The notes: a model not told the origin generated them from the sequence alone. Positions 33,441 through 44,715 are shown, numbered from the stretch's first letter. The stretch: 64,000 nucleotides of DNA from Xestospongia bergquistia (GCA_963965975.1 OZ014420.1:3684001-3748000); one strand, 5' to 3'. Program-made: numbers and translations.

Positions 33441-33845
33441 TGTTGAAAAGGAGGTGTCATCATGACACAGTGTAATGTCATGGTTGGTGTTGTCATGACA
33501 CCAGTATGTTACCTTGACCACTTGAGGCTATCATGAGATACTGCTGCTTTAAAGTCTGGTAGTGTTCTACTTCCTGCCTCTCGAAATGAAATAGTTGACT
33601 CATTAGTAACTATCATAATGCTTGAGACAAAACACCCAACCCAACTGCTTGGCAGTTAGAGAAAGTTGAATCTAGGCTTGTTACTGTTCATCAAAGTGTT
33701 GCTAATAAGGTACCTGGAGGATGTCCCTGTGAGTGAAATAGAAATGAGTACATGTCTTATTTAAAGCATTCTTCAAGGCTTCATGGAAAAGGAAGCTACA
33801 GAATAAATTCTAAAACTTAAATCATCCAGAAAGAGGAAAAAGTTT

Positions 33846-35522
33846 AGGACTGATGGATGAAAGTCCTCCTATCAAGAAACCCAAGCTCAGTGATGATTTC
33901 TTACCTCCTACACACTCCCAACAAGAAGAGTATTCAAGGAACAAACTGAAGTTGAAGCAGCTCTATGAATCTGAGAAATGGATCCTGACAAATATGCAGT
34001 CCCTCATGTCAGAAACATTTGGTTAGTATATTATAGTTGCTATACTTTTCAGCAGTACCATCAGAAATTAGGCATCAGTGGATCTGTAAGGAGTGTCCAC
34101 CTGATGAGCAAATTTTATCTGACTGCCCCTGTCTCAGAGAATCACAATTAGTAAGTACATATTCAGTTACATCGCATAACTAACTTTTGTAGCTTCTCCA
34201 TGAATTCTATCAGATCACTGGGTCAGTTGAGTCCAAGATACTTTCCTTTTGTAAACGTCTTCTAAGTTATGCAGATAATTCATCTAAAAGGGACGTCAAA
34301 ACTTTAATGACTCAGTATCATAGTATTTCCAACGCTACTGATGGTAAGTGAAGCATTGATATGTTCAAAGGACACTATTTAGATGTAATTATTGTGTATG
34401 CACTTGCCACTGCTGCATTGCTTACCACATAGAGAGGGAAAAGCAAGCCATCTCTCTTCATCCCTTTTCAAGTAAGAATGTGTTGAATGTGGTGGTGATT
34501 AACTTTATAGGGAGATCACATTGACATAGATTCTGCTTTGGCTGGCATCGAATATAGGCATCCAGTCATATTGTGCTTTGGGCCAGACTTGACAAAAGTA
34601 ATACAGCCTGGTGACACTGAATTGGTGTCAAATTTGCACAAGTCAATGACACAAAAAGTGGTGTCATAGTGACACCTAATTTTTTACAGCGCAGGATACA
34701 GTGCAGGATAAAAAAGAAATAGACTTACTTGTCATTGGTCAAAAACTTGTTACCTCTTCATTAAAAGAAATGGCAGCATATGTTGTGTTATTACAGGAAA
34801 GAGGCAGTATTCCATCAATCTTCCACAAGGAGGACTAGAGGTTCTTTGTATCCTGATATTTAGAGGTGTGAGTGGTAATGTGGGAAAAATCAAACAGCTA
34901 CTGGCTTGTTATGTCTATGAACCTGAAACTACATTAGAACAGCCACATAAGAAAAGAAAGATTGATTCTAGAGAGCTAGATAAAACAGTCAGAGAAGAGT
35001 CCTGGTCTGTGGATAACTTATGATTGTATTGACTTAACCCTGGAGGATAAAGAGATCATTACCTGTGGAAATTGGATGACAGACAAGCACATGAACTTTG
35101 GCCAAAGACTTCTGAAAAAGCAAAATCATGATATTTTAGGACTTCAATTCACCTTTTTATTGCCTACACTTACTACTATGATTCCTGTGCCTTGCAGATA
35201 ATGCACTGTGGAGGAATCATTGGATTGTTGCAACAACAATTGGATGTCCTCAAGGTGTAGTAAAAGTGTTTGATTCTCTATATTCATCAGTTGACCCAAC
35301 AACACAACAAGTCATTTTAAAGAATTTTGGAGCAGGCATTAAGATCATGGTGGAAGAAGCCCCAAAGAAGGTTGGTATAAAGGATTGTGGTGTGTTTGCT
35401 ATAGCTACAGCTACATTGCTAGCTAATGGTGGCATTCCAAGTTCTGTTATCTACAAAGAACAATGCATGAGAGAGCATTTATTGAATGTTTTGAAGATAG
35501 TCATCTCGTATCATTTCCAGTA
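33846..35522 (+). pseudogene. Multi-exon gene with Ulp1/C48-type cysteine protease domain, broken
   Basis: Exons with GT..AG introns of 31-60 bp can be seen. One holds 'LMDESPPIKKPKLSDDFLPP' (basic/acidic spacer). The next holds 'EIRHQWICKECPPDEQIL', and the next 'HEFYQITGSVESKILSFCKR'. Further pieces are 'KPSLFIPFQ' and 'IDIDSALAGIEYRHPVILCF'. The last part (about 35020-35522) has 'LEDKEIITCGNWMTDKHMNF', 'HWIVATTIG', 'VKVFDSLYSS' and 'KDCGVFAIATATLLANG': His, Asp and Cys in the order and spacing of Ulp1-fold proteases, with the preceding Gly-x-Trp region. Such proteases remove SUMO-like tags or process proteins, and are often carried by animal transposons and multicopy gene families. The locus looks broken in a few places. 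Confidence 0.55.
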
Positions 35523-35887
35523 GAGACTATACAGACCATAGGTAATGTTAGAAAGTTCTAGAACATGCCGTAAATGCCAAAATTTTTGCTGCTCAAACTT
35601 TTCCTGGACTCATAATTTCGCATTTTGAGTCAAGCGCGAAAATTTGACTTCACGGATATTTAAATATTCGGTATCCTTGTGCAGCAACGCAATGGATGAG
35701 TATTGCGTGCCATAATTATTCACAAGTCTAATTTTTGCAATGTCACTCAACCGCAAAAACATAACTACATCGAAAATTTTGACGTTTACGGTACTAGTGT
35801 TACACATGCATTAACCATTTCCTTATCATTTTGAAAACGTGTAACTAATACATCATACGTTGATTTAATATACAACAGTAAATATGT
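35523..35887. other. No recognised gene
   Basis: A short spacer with several 'cgcgaaaatt'-type CG-containing words, unusual for this AT-rich window. It could be a transposon end region of the minus-strand pogo-like fragment next to it. Confidence 0.3.
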
Positions 35888-36430
35888 TTAAGTGCAAAAG
35901 AAGTCTTGCATAACAGAGGTGACAGCTTCCAAAATGGAAGCTTCTTTAAAGCCATCGACTATTATCTCAGGTCTAGCTTGAATACTTTCAAAAGCAGAAA
36001 TAAACCAGCCAAGACTTTTTGCCTTGATAATACTAGCTGTGACATTAACTTTTACTTCATGAACAGGAACAGTTTTAAGTTGCTCTTGGATTTCATTAGC
36101 ATACCAAGCATGGAATCTCTTCTTCACTTCATCTTTAAGAGGCTTGTTCAAAGAAACATCTAGTGGCTGTAGTTTATCAGTGCAATTTGCTGGTATTAGA
36201 ATTGGAATAATGATTTAGTAGGGAATAGAAGTCAGGTGTAGTTTGTCCACTAAAAAATCAAAAATTGCTAATGCAGGATGGGATCTATTGAGCTTTAAAT
36301 CTGCTCGCTTTTCATTAAGAAAAGGTAAAAGGATTTTCTCCACGTACCTTTTCATGGTAACTTCAGTGGACCAATCATTATCACTGTGTAGAAGACAGGG
36401 TAAAGGCATAAATAAAATCAAATAGAGCAA
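35888..36430 (-). pseudogene. pogo/Tigger-like transposase C-terminal fragment
   Basis: On the minus strand: 'STEVTMKRYVEKILLPFLNE', 'PALAIFDFLVDKL', then after an in-frame stop 'NCTDKLQPLDVSLNKPLKDE' and 'VKKRFHAWYANEI'. The pattern 'al.ifD.f......' (catalytic Asp) and 'P.nCTd.LQPLDv..NkplK' is diagnostic of DDE_1 (pogo, Tigger, jerky) transposases. The N-terminal DNA-binding part is absent. Termination at 35888 looks natural for the family or close to it. Confidence 0.75.
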
Positions 36431-36769
36431 CATATAGTCAAAAAAAAAGAAGAGTGGTTTTAAAAAAAATGGACAAGGTTTGGATGATGCCCTTGTCAAA
36501 ATTTTTTCAAAAGCTTGTGATTTTTAGATGATCTCATAAGCCTGAACTCAAGTCAATCAGGTAATTTAAATTAGATAATACAGTAATATAATGTGTATGT
36601 ATTGTGGCTCAGTCTATATCATGTTGTACTGCTATGAAACTTGCCCTTCTGCTGAATTAAAGTATATACAAAAAAGATCTTTTATGCTCTTGGCTGTAAC
36701 AAAGTATGCATTACTCCTATGTCTGTTTAGAGATATGAACCCAGTACATTGAGTAGTTTTTCACCATTC
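36431..36769. other. No recognised gene
   Basis: A spacer between two minus-strand transposase relics. A run of A/T homopolymers is present; no protein signal. Confidence 0.4.
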
Positions 36770-37190
36770 TCCCGAACTTAGCTGATGTGTTAGAGGATCT
36801 TCAGAATCCATGCTTCCAGGGGGTATATACATATCCCCACTTCTATATTGTAATCTGAGATAATTGTGGAGAACACAACTAGCAAGTGTGATGGTCTCAA
36901 CCTTTTCAAGAGACAGTGCAATTGCAGTCATGAATACTCGAAATCTATTAGCTAAAATACCAAAAGCATTTTCACAGTTCTCCTTGCCATGCTAGATCTC
37001 ATTCTCCTTCATGCTAGATCTAATTCTTCTTCACAAGTTCAGAGCAGATTCTATAAAATGTTGCTTGATACAAGTTGTCTGTGACAACAATGCTACATAA
37101 TATGGGGCACCTTTATTGCTTACAAATTTGTTGACATGTTGCTGCAAAAAAGTTGCCTAGTGGATGGCTCATTCTAGAGTGTGAACTTTG
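36770..37190 (-). pseudogene. Harbinger/PIF nuclease C-terminal fragment
   Basis: Minus strand: 'ENCENAFGILANRFRVFMTA' followed by 'LEKVETITLASCVLHNYLR', the hallmark end of the Harbinger DDE_4 nuclease ('RRvvEnaFGiLa.RFrvf..pi.l.p..v..iv.A.cvLHNyl'), with the catalytic Glu in 'ENAFG'. A tail 'GSMDSEDPLTHQLS' follows. Upstream (37020-37190) the expected 'FNYRLSRAR' region is scrambled. The Myb-like partner protein of Harbinger elements is not seen. Confidence 0.75.
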
Positions 37191-37867
37191 TGTCAACAAT
37201 TTTACATGAAGAAAGTTTTGTTGGACTAATTTCATTTGCATTCACTTATCTAGATTTGTAACAGTTTTTGAACGTCTAGTGATGATGACGACTTCGTTTT
37301 TAAATCTTTAGAAGTCATTAGGTAAGCAAAACACAATAGAATTGTAGGCTAAATTCTTTGCCTTTCTCCTCTTCATCATTGATGTAGCCATAAATGTCTT
37401 TGTCAAATTCCCAGCATTTCCTTATGATAACTTCATAAAAACTACAGGTAAGCGAGTAGACACCTTTTCTGTGTGCCATAATTTCATTTCTTTTACTAAA
37501 TGATTTGAATAATAATTTTGACATTATGCTGAGGAAATTTGCTTATCTGCCTATGCGAGAGGAAGCCATGCTTTCACAACAATTGAATAGCATTAACTGT
37601 TAACCAACAATTTAATTATAAAACATATAGCTGACCTTTGCACCACTGGCCAAAATAACAGCTCTCACATCTATAGTTCCTTTAGATTCAGGACATCTGA
37701 AATTAAAAGAAAGAAAGGTAATATCAAGTTATTACAAGAGATCAGTACATACAATACATTACATTACAGTTACATATCTACTTGACCTTTAACTTTTTTA
37801 TAAAGGCCAAGGCATATCTATAGTTGGTCAAAACATAGGGAGACTAGTAACATCTTGTACAAAGGAG
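37191..37867. other. No secure gene
   Basis: A minus-strand frame 37524-37318 (68 codons, 'YSLTCSFYEVIIRKCWEFDK') might be another exon of the Harbinger relic but I cannot place it. The rest is AT-rich. Confidence 0.3.
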
Positions 37868-38200
37868 GCCAACTTTATTTCAGTGGAGCATATTTCACTC
37901 ACTATTACTCACTTCTATAGTCAAGTCTATACAGTCAACCTCAATGCAAGCCTAGCCTCATCTATTACAGATTTGACTTTTATGAACAGGTTCTATAAAA
38001 TGAAAAGTAATTTTGATTTACAGGATCACTTTCCAAGGACCTATGGCTGCCTAAGCCAATCTATTTCAAAACACAATGAAAGTATGGTATCTGTGTTGCA
38101 CTGTCAGAGCATTCCAATGGAAATAAATACCATTCTTACTGTGAACTCCACCTTGACACAATCTACCATTATAATCATGCCAAAATGCTTTAATTAATCT
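37868..38200 (+). repeat. Duplicated block, copy 2 (partner 5455-5720)
   Basis: The homology with 5455-5720 is described there. A 104-codon open frame (37883-38197) runs through this copy, but the partner has stops in the same frame and the product has no known motif, so I do not call it a gene. The homology is clear to about 38135. Confidence 0.65.
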
Positions 38201-38446
38201 CAAGAGACAGTGGTACCTTTTGTGAAAATATTAGGGAACATTATCCAAACCAATTGTACAACAATGCTGGGTGCTCTCCTCCAACTGTACCATAAATAGC
38301 TGTAAATAATAACTATAACAACATCCCTTTCTCTTAAACTACAGAACCATAGTCAAAAAGGAGATGTAGGATATGTTTCAATACAGGAAATGAATCATGT
38401 AACTGTAAAAACAATTAGTTACTCACGTTAATAAAAGAAACCTTTT

Positions 38447-38705
38447 AAATTCATAGACTTTCAAGCACATTAACGGAAGATAAAACACTCACCAACATCG
38501 AGTCTTTCCCCTCTTTTCTTGGAATGGTTGTAGAACACTAAAGTAGTTGCTTCACTAATTTAAAATCAAACTAAACCTTGATATCAATGAAAACAGCAGG
38601 ATGGTAGAGGATCCCTTTCCATTACAAAAGAAACTAAAAACGTGTTTGATTGGGATCACGTGACTCGACGAGTAAATTGAGTAGTATACGGTATTCTCGG
38701 GTGGA
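38447..38705 (+). promoter_or_regulatory. Duplicated block with conserved CACGTG site, copy 2
   Basis: Partner of 8127-8345. The CACGTG palindrome is at 38657-38662 and 'GTATACGGTAT' at 38684-38694, with the same spacing to within a few bases. The site 'aaattcat' at the left edge is uninterrupted here, whereas in the partner it abuts the hAT terminus at 8126. No gene I recognise follows directly. Confidence 0.4.
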
Positions 38706-39431
38706 AACTTTTCAAATAAGATACGATACTGATTACTACTTATACAGCAAGTATCACCATTCACCAGCCTTAGAGAACAGCCTTTAACAATGTGTTCATT
38801 ATAAACATTGTTCACTTTTACAAATTTATTGTACAGTTGTATACAAGAGCAACAAATGATGCATCCTTTTAACCACTGACGTATATAATAGCTAATAAAT
38901 TTTATTTACTCTACATGATAATATATGTTGAAATCTGCTAATACTATTGATATCATTGTCGTACTTACCACATTATATGATATGATCTCTTCAAGGTACA
39001 GTCTTCTAGTTTTATAGGCTTCATGAAAACATTTAAGATATTACCTCCATACTATTCCTAGAGGACATTGTTGTTTGCATCATTGTTGTTTCTTTAGCCA
39101 GTTAATGTAGTCCTAGTTTGTCTAATTCCATTTGTCTGACTTCTTGTCTCAGTTTGTCTGCTATTAAACAGGTATCCATTGTTGGTTACATTGTTAGAAA
39201 TACACTACTACAAACTAACATCATAAATATCTTACTAAAATGTATTTGACTATTTATAATTCAGTCGTGCTAGCTGCTACTAGATATATGGCTGCTACTA
39301 TCTTGTACTAGATATATCCTCACAACCACTTGGTACTAGACAGATATATCATATATGGCTCCTACTATCAGACATCAGACAACAGATATATGGATACCTG
39401 AGTCCTGAAAGTATGCCTATTCTCAGTTCCA
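38706..39431. other. No gene; short 'ctactagatatat' repeats
   Basis: Between about 39268 and 39380 the words 'ctactagatatat', 'gtactagatatat' and 'gtactagacagatatat' recur, a small irregular repeat cluster. Nothing coding. Confidence 0.45.
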
Positions 39432-39916
39432 ATGCAAAGTGGTCATCTAAATCAATCATTTTACATCCACTTACAGGAAATATCACCAAACAATTACTAT
39501 GCTATCATAGGAGAGCAAAATGATACACTACTTTATTGCTGTCTCCTTCTCTTCACTCTGATGTATAGTACACTACTGAGACTGCTGAGACTCAGTACTG
39601 CTCAGACTACTGTTCTGATTGTCTCCAACACTGCATCTCTTGAACAAAGTGTGTATCGTTTCTCAGAGCTAGAACTAATTGTCTTCAATACATTACCATG
39701 GTGACCAGTTTGTCCACAATGCTGAGACACTGGTATATTGTATCTGATGGTTTAATTGATGTTGGTCATTTTGTTTTGTTACTAGTTACAATGATCTTCA
39801 TGTTTTATTATGGTTGTAGGATTATCTATAATGCATGCTTGTGTTCTTCTTTTTATGAAAAAACTCCAGTTCAGCAATACTTTTTCATATGCTTCAGCAT
39901 AATGATTATAATATAA
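39432..39916 (+). pseudogene. Unrecognised hydrophobic protein remnant
   Basis: The first frame (39432-39704) has 'TLLYCCLLLFTLMYSTLLRL' and an acidic end. The overlapping second frame (39698-39916) has 'HFVLLLVTMIFMFYYGCRII'. Each holds at least one candidate membrane span. It may be part of a membrane-protein family member, but I cannot match it to the POT or beta-helix families, and a non-coding explanation is possible. Confidence 0.2.
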
Positions 39917-40559
39917 TTATATATACTCATATTTCCATTTATGGCCTTATTAAGATGTTTGCAATTCACAAAAGTCCATTTCCAGGTTATTGATACCATT
40001 TTATAATCATTAATAGATCAAATGACAGCACCCTCTAATTATATTATAATATCACAAATGAGAAGGTGTTTGGCACAATTCACCTCATTGTTTAACTTTT
40101 AAATATATTATTTGTTATCTTTTTAACAATTCATTCCTACTAATTAATAAAACAGACATGTCTAACCTTATCATTATATGAGATGTTGACTGATTTCTGA
40201 TCCTCATCCATAAAATGATATCAATATTCAAGGTAACATAAGCCTTCAATCATTACTTGAAGCATACAGAGGACGTATAATTGAAATTTATCAAATCAGC
40301 TTGATGAGAAAGGAGGTTTCTTGTACAATAAATACAGCAAAAGTAGACATATTTACATATAAAAATTTTTCAAGAGTTTCATGACTTACTTTATTACTTT
40401 ATTAGCAAAGCAATGACTGATTGTATATCCATCATCATAGTCATAATCTGTAGCGAACATTAATTTTGTTTGCCGAAACAGTAACAATAATACTAATAAT
40501 GAGATCAAATATATCAAATTTTCTAGGAACTAAGACAGAAATCTAAATACTGAAGACAA
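39917..40559. other. No recognised gene
   Basis: AT-rich spacer with no open frame of interest. Confidence 0.5.
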
Positions 40560-40917
40560 GAATATATTATGTCTTAATGCTTGCTTTTAAAGACCATTCT
40601 CTTTTTGACACAATGCTGTACAAAATTATAAATTGTATCTCAATATTGTATGGGATAGCATTTGCTCTAATTTTGCCAATATCTTTAGAGTTTACGATAG
40701 CTCAGTCTCCACAGGAAATGAGAGGTTTGATGATTGGACTGTGGTATTGCTGTTATCAATATTAACAGCAAATATCTGTTTGCATATGAAGAAAAGGCAA
40801 CATGTCAGTCTTTACGATTTCATAGTTAAGACAGTGATTACTTTTATTATACTGATAGTTTTTCTGGTACTAGTTAAGCATTACAAGTTACATGTGAGAG
40901 AGAATGAAGTCTTATAA
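40560..40917 (+). pseudogene. POT-like transporter, copy C (C-terminal fragment)
   Basis: It reads 'FKDHSLFDTMLYKI', 'ILYGIAFALILPISLEFTIA', 'QSPQEMRGLMIGLWY', then in another frame 'VFLVLVKHYKLHVRENEV'. These correspond to the last two or three helices and the cytoplasmic tail of copies E and G ('QSP.emr.lm.glWy', 'KLRRRKNEV'). The N-terminal three-quarters is missing and there is one frame change near 40750. Confidence 0.75.
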
Positions 40918-41170
40918 ATATCTACCATAAATTATGGTTTTGTTTTTTGATCTCACACATATACATGTACATAGATTCTCTTTTGTATATTTAATTTTAT
41001 TGTTTACGTAAACTGCAGATGCTTAAAACATAATATGTTGACTTGTTCCTTTTGATTTTATTGTTTTTTTTTCTCTTTTTGAAAAAAATGTCCTAGGTTG
41101 TATATTGTCTTAATTTGTTCTATAAGATATTACATGTATAGGTTTTCATTGCAATGTGGAAACTAAAAAC

Positions 41171-41449
41171 TGTGTACAGAAAATACTGTTACAATAAATA
41201 GGATGATAATAAGCATATCAAGAGTTGATTTGATATTAGTGGTAAGTATGTGCAGAAACATTAAAGTTTAAATTTTAAATTCATTTATAAAACAAGATTG
41301 AGAAGACTAATTATCTATTAAGAAATATTGATTGTATTGCTTCAGTAATTTGTTAATACTCATACCGAAACCAAAGCAATCATTCAATAGATAATTATTC
41401 CCTAGAATATATCATTTATATGTGAACTTCTCAGTCATATTCTTTGACA
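41171..41449 (+). repeat. Upstream block repeated before POT-like copies D, E and F
   Basis: The order 'gtgtacagaaa.tact', 'ggatgataataagcat', 'aaaacaagattgag', 'attgcttcag', 'tactcataccgaaacc' and 'aatcattcaa' recurs at 42510-42800 and, less complete, at 44260-44506. An acceptor-like 'attgcttcag' (41336-41345; 42683-42692; 'attgctacag' at 44401-44410) precedes each start codon by about 110 bp. The block may be the 5' exon/intron border or promoter of the transporter, carried along with each tandem copy. Confidence 0.65.
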
Positions 41450-42459
41450 ATGTTAAGATTTTTTGTCAATTCTCAATCAGTGTATCTGTGATTTCTCTAT
41501 GTATGTTCATTTAAGTTTTATTAGAAATTTTGCTGCAACTAACTATCCTGAAGCTAATAATGATGCTTATTACATTATCTTTGATATTGGATATTGTCTT
41601 CCTTTCTTTTTATTTCCATTTTTTGGTCTACTTGCTAATATAAAAGTAGGTAGGTATGCATATATCATTACTGGTGTGTATATGTCATTTTTATCTTGGA
41701 TGATTGCTGGCTTGGGATTTACTATTAAACATTTTCACATTATAATGTGCTGTATTATATAATATGTGCTGTTACCTATTTGCTATAAGTGATTGGATAT
41801 TCATGTGTACAATCAAATATTGTCCAATTTAACATTGATCAAGCAATTGGTGCTTCAGGTGATGAACTAAGTGCTATTATATATTGGCACTCACTGAGTG
41901 TACCTGCAATTTTTTTCATTATCACTGTTGGAGAGTATTTAATAAATCAGTATGTCATAATGTTCTATAATTATCAGGTATGGTTGTCTCTACAGTCATT
42001 ATCACTAACTTTCTCTTTAAACATTGGCTGGATGCTACATCTTATATTGTTAATCCTATCAAATTGATTGTTAAAGTACTCAACTATGCCAGGAAAAACA
42101 AGTATCCCAGGAATTGTAGTGCTTTGACTTATTGGGAGGAGAATTACCCTTCTAGGTTAGACTTAGGTATGGACAAATATGGCGGACCATTTTCAGAGGA
42201 ACAGGTAGAGAATGTTAAAGTAGTCATACAATTAACACCATTATTTATCTGTATTATTGGTCTTGTTTGTGCTGAGGATATTAAATGGATTATATACTAT
42301 AAATCAGATGAAACTGTCTTTTTGACTTGCTTTTTGGACAAAAATTCATTATATACTTCAGTAGCTTTGCCTTTGATTGTCTTCTATCAGTTAACTATAA
42401 ATTCTTGCTTTTATAATTACATTACAAGTATGCTTAAAAAAATTGGAGTTGTTCAGTAA
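41450..42459 (+). pseudogene. POT-like transporter, copy D (broken, 3' truncated)
   Basis: The ATG at 41450 matches the start used in the other copies. Frames: 41463-41762 ('FDIGYCLPFFLFPFFGLLAN', 'IKVGRYAYIITG'), 41789-42067 ('SNIVQFNIDQAIGASGDEL') and 41980-42459 ('VLNYARKNKYPRN', 'YWEENYPSRLDLG', 'KYGGPFSEEQVENVKVVI', then 'KSDETVFLTCFLD'). Frame changes lie before 41480, near 41760 and near 41975. Coding stops at 42459 in 'MLKKIGVVQ', where copies E and G continue into further helices. It is the most complete N-terminal region among the forward copies. Confidence 0.8.
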
Positions 42460-42509
42460 GCATCCTTTTGAAATAATTATATTAGTAATGGCTTCCTGCT
42501 AGATAACTA

Positions 42510-42801
42510 TCACTGTGTACAGAAAGTACTGCTACAATAAATAGGATGATAATAAGCATAAATTAAGGTTTGATTTGACATTTGTGGTATGCACATGTAG
42601 AGACATTACTATATAAGTTTTTAGCTCATTTTATAAAACAAGATTGAGTAAGACTAATTATGTATTAATAAATATTGGTTTTATTGCTTCAGGAATTAAT
42701 TGTTACTTATACTGAAACCAAAATGATCATTCAATTGATAATTATTCCCTTAAGTACAATATATCATATATGTGTCAACTACTCACTCATATTATTTGAC
42801 A
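42510..42801 (+). repeat. Upstream block, second copy
   Basis: See 41171-41449; the similarity is high and collinear. It places the duplication unit at roughly 1.3-1.4 kb, covering block plus gene. Confidence 0.65.
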
Positions 42802-43854
42802 ATGTTAAGATTTTCTGTCAGGTCTGGATCAGTACTGCTAATTCTTATCTGCGATTTCTCTATGTATGCTCATTTAAGTTTTATTATAAATTTTGCTTAA
42901 TAAATCAGTTTATCATAGTGTCCTATATATTATCAGGTGTGGCTGTCTCTATAGTCATTATCACTAACTTTCTCTTTAAACATTGGCTGGATACTACATC
43001 TCATATTGTCAATCTTGTAAAATTGATTTTTAAAGTACTCAACTATGCCAGGAAAAACAAGTATCCCCTTATTAATCGTAGTGCTTTGACTTATTGGGAG
43101 GAGAATTACCCTTCTAGATTGGACTTAGGTAAGGAAAAATATGGTGGACCATTCACAGAGGAACAGGTAGAGAATGTTAAAGTAGTGATACGATTAGCAC
43201 CAATGTTTATCTGCATTATTGGTCATGTTTGTTCCGAGGATATTGAATGGATTACATACTATAAATCAGATGAAACCCTGTCATTTTTGACTTGCTTATT
43301 AAACAAAAATTCATTATATACTTCAGTAGCTTTACTTTTGATTCTTTTCTATCAGTTAATTATAAATCCTTGTTTTTATAATTACATTCCAAGTATTCCT
43401 AAAAGAATTGGAATTGGACTAGTTTTCTTGTCAACATATTCTGTTATAAGTCTTGCTTGTAAGGATCATCTTTTTGACACAACATCAGACAAAGCTGCTA
43501 TTGTATCTCAAGCATTGTTTGGAATATCATTTGTTTTTATTTTTCCAACATCCTTAGTATTTACAATTGCTCAATCTCCACATGAAATGAGAAGTTTGAT
43601 GGTTGGATTATGGTGTGCAGCACATGGTGTTGGTTATGTAATTAATCTTAACAATAAATATTTATTTGCATGTGAAGAAGACACAGCTTCTCAAAGTCTT
43701 TTATTATTTCATATTTAAGAGTGTTAATATTCTTATTATACTGATAGTATTTCTGGCACTAGCTAATCATTACAAGTTATGTGTGAGAGAAAATGAAGTC
43801 AACATATATTTAATAGCTGAAGAACATTATGAGAGATATATGGATCAGTACTAA
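42802..43854 (+). pseudogene. POT-like transporter, copy E (internal deletion, longest C-terminal part)
   Basis: The native start ATG 42802 leads into about 30 codons that end at a deletion joining 'NFA' to 'INQFIIVSY'. The second and third helices and the LLAD..GRY loop are lost and the frame changes. From 42897 one frame stays open to 43718: 'VSIVIITNFLFKHWLDTTSH', 'YWEENYPSRLDLGKEKYGG', the central loop, then helices with 'AIVSQALFGISFVF', 'QSPHEMRSLMVGLWC' and 'HGVGYVINLNNKY'. A further frame change gives the tail 'LANHYKLCVRENEV' and 'EEHYERYMDQY' to 43854. It is useful as a guide to the family's C-terminal half. Confidence 0.8.
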
Positions 43855-44259
43855 TCAATGCTCTAATTGTATGTGCAGGATGCTGAGCTATTGTAGAGTC
43901 TATGTTCCCAAAATTTTTTAATTTGCTATAACAATTATAATGATGGTAGTTAATTAACATAATGATGCAGAGTCCTGTACCTGGAGGGGTGGCTCACTAC
44001 CATCTAGTTATTATGTAATAAAGGTGTTAGGTCATTGTAATGAATATGCTAGCAATGTAGTTACTTCTTTTTTTGTCAAATTGGAGGATGTGACAGCATT
44101 TAATTAAGATGTCATTGTTTGGGAGTTCCTGTATTGTCTCAATATGACAATGTGTTTGTTGGCAGGTTGGTCAATACTTTAGTGTGTATAGTTAAGTTTA
44201 GAGGGTGTGGTCAGTTTAATAAACATCAGTTTAATATAATTTCAGCAATGGCTTCCCAC
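43855..44259. other. No recognised gene
   Basis: A spacer after copy E. Nothing coding; leads into the third upstream block (44260-44506). Confidence 0.5.
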
Positions 44260-44506
44260 TAAATAACTAAATGATAATAAGCATATTGAAAGTTCATTTG
44301 ATGTTGGTGGTAAGTATATGCAGAGACACTACTGTTTAATTTTTAAACTCATTTTGTAAAATAAGATTGAGGAGACTAACTATTAACAAATATTGGCTAA
44401 ATTGCTACAGTAATTTATTAATACTTATACTGAAACCAAAACAATCATTAGTTATTCTCTTGAGTATGTCTTTCATGTGTCAACTCTTCACTCATATTGT
44501 TTGACT
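44260..44506 (+). repeat. Upstream block, third copy
   Basis: See 41171-41449. 'atgataataagcat', 'aagattgagga', 'actgaaaccaaaacaatcat' and 'tgtgtcaactctt' are shared. Confidence 0.6.
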
Positions 44507-44715
44507 ATGTTAAGATTTTTTGTCAAGTCTCGATCAGTACTGCTAATTCTTATCTGGGATTTCTCTATGTGTGCTCATTTAATTTTTTTAGTAATTTTGC
44601 TGCAATTAATTATGCTGAAGTTAATAATGATGCTCATCATATTATTTTTGATATTTGATATTATTTTCTTTTCTTCTTATTTCCCTTTTTTTGTCTTCTT
44701 GCTGATATAAAATTA
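44507..44715 (+). pseudogene. POT-like transporter, copy F (N-terminal fragment)
   Basis: ATG 44507: 'MLRFFVKSRSVLLILIWDFS' then shifted frames for 'AEVNNDAHHIIFDI' and 'LFFLFPFFV'. It ends right after the 'cttgctgatat' of the LLAD loop. Only the first two helices remain. This copy shows the family's N-terminus most clearly. Confidence 0.7.

Noticed and set aside
33846-35522. Considered whether the Ulp1-fold protease marks a virus-like element
   Set aside because: No capsid, polymerase, integrase or packaging gene lies near it, and the exon structure and upstream domain fit a dispersed cellular-type gene family better.
37883-38197. 104-codon ORF in duplicated block copy 2
   Set aside because: Not kept open in copy 1 (5455-5720), with no motif.
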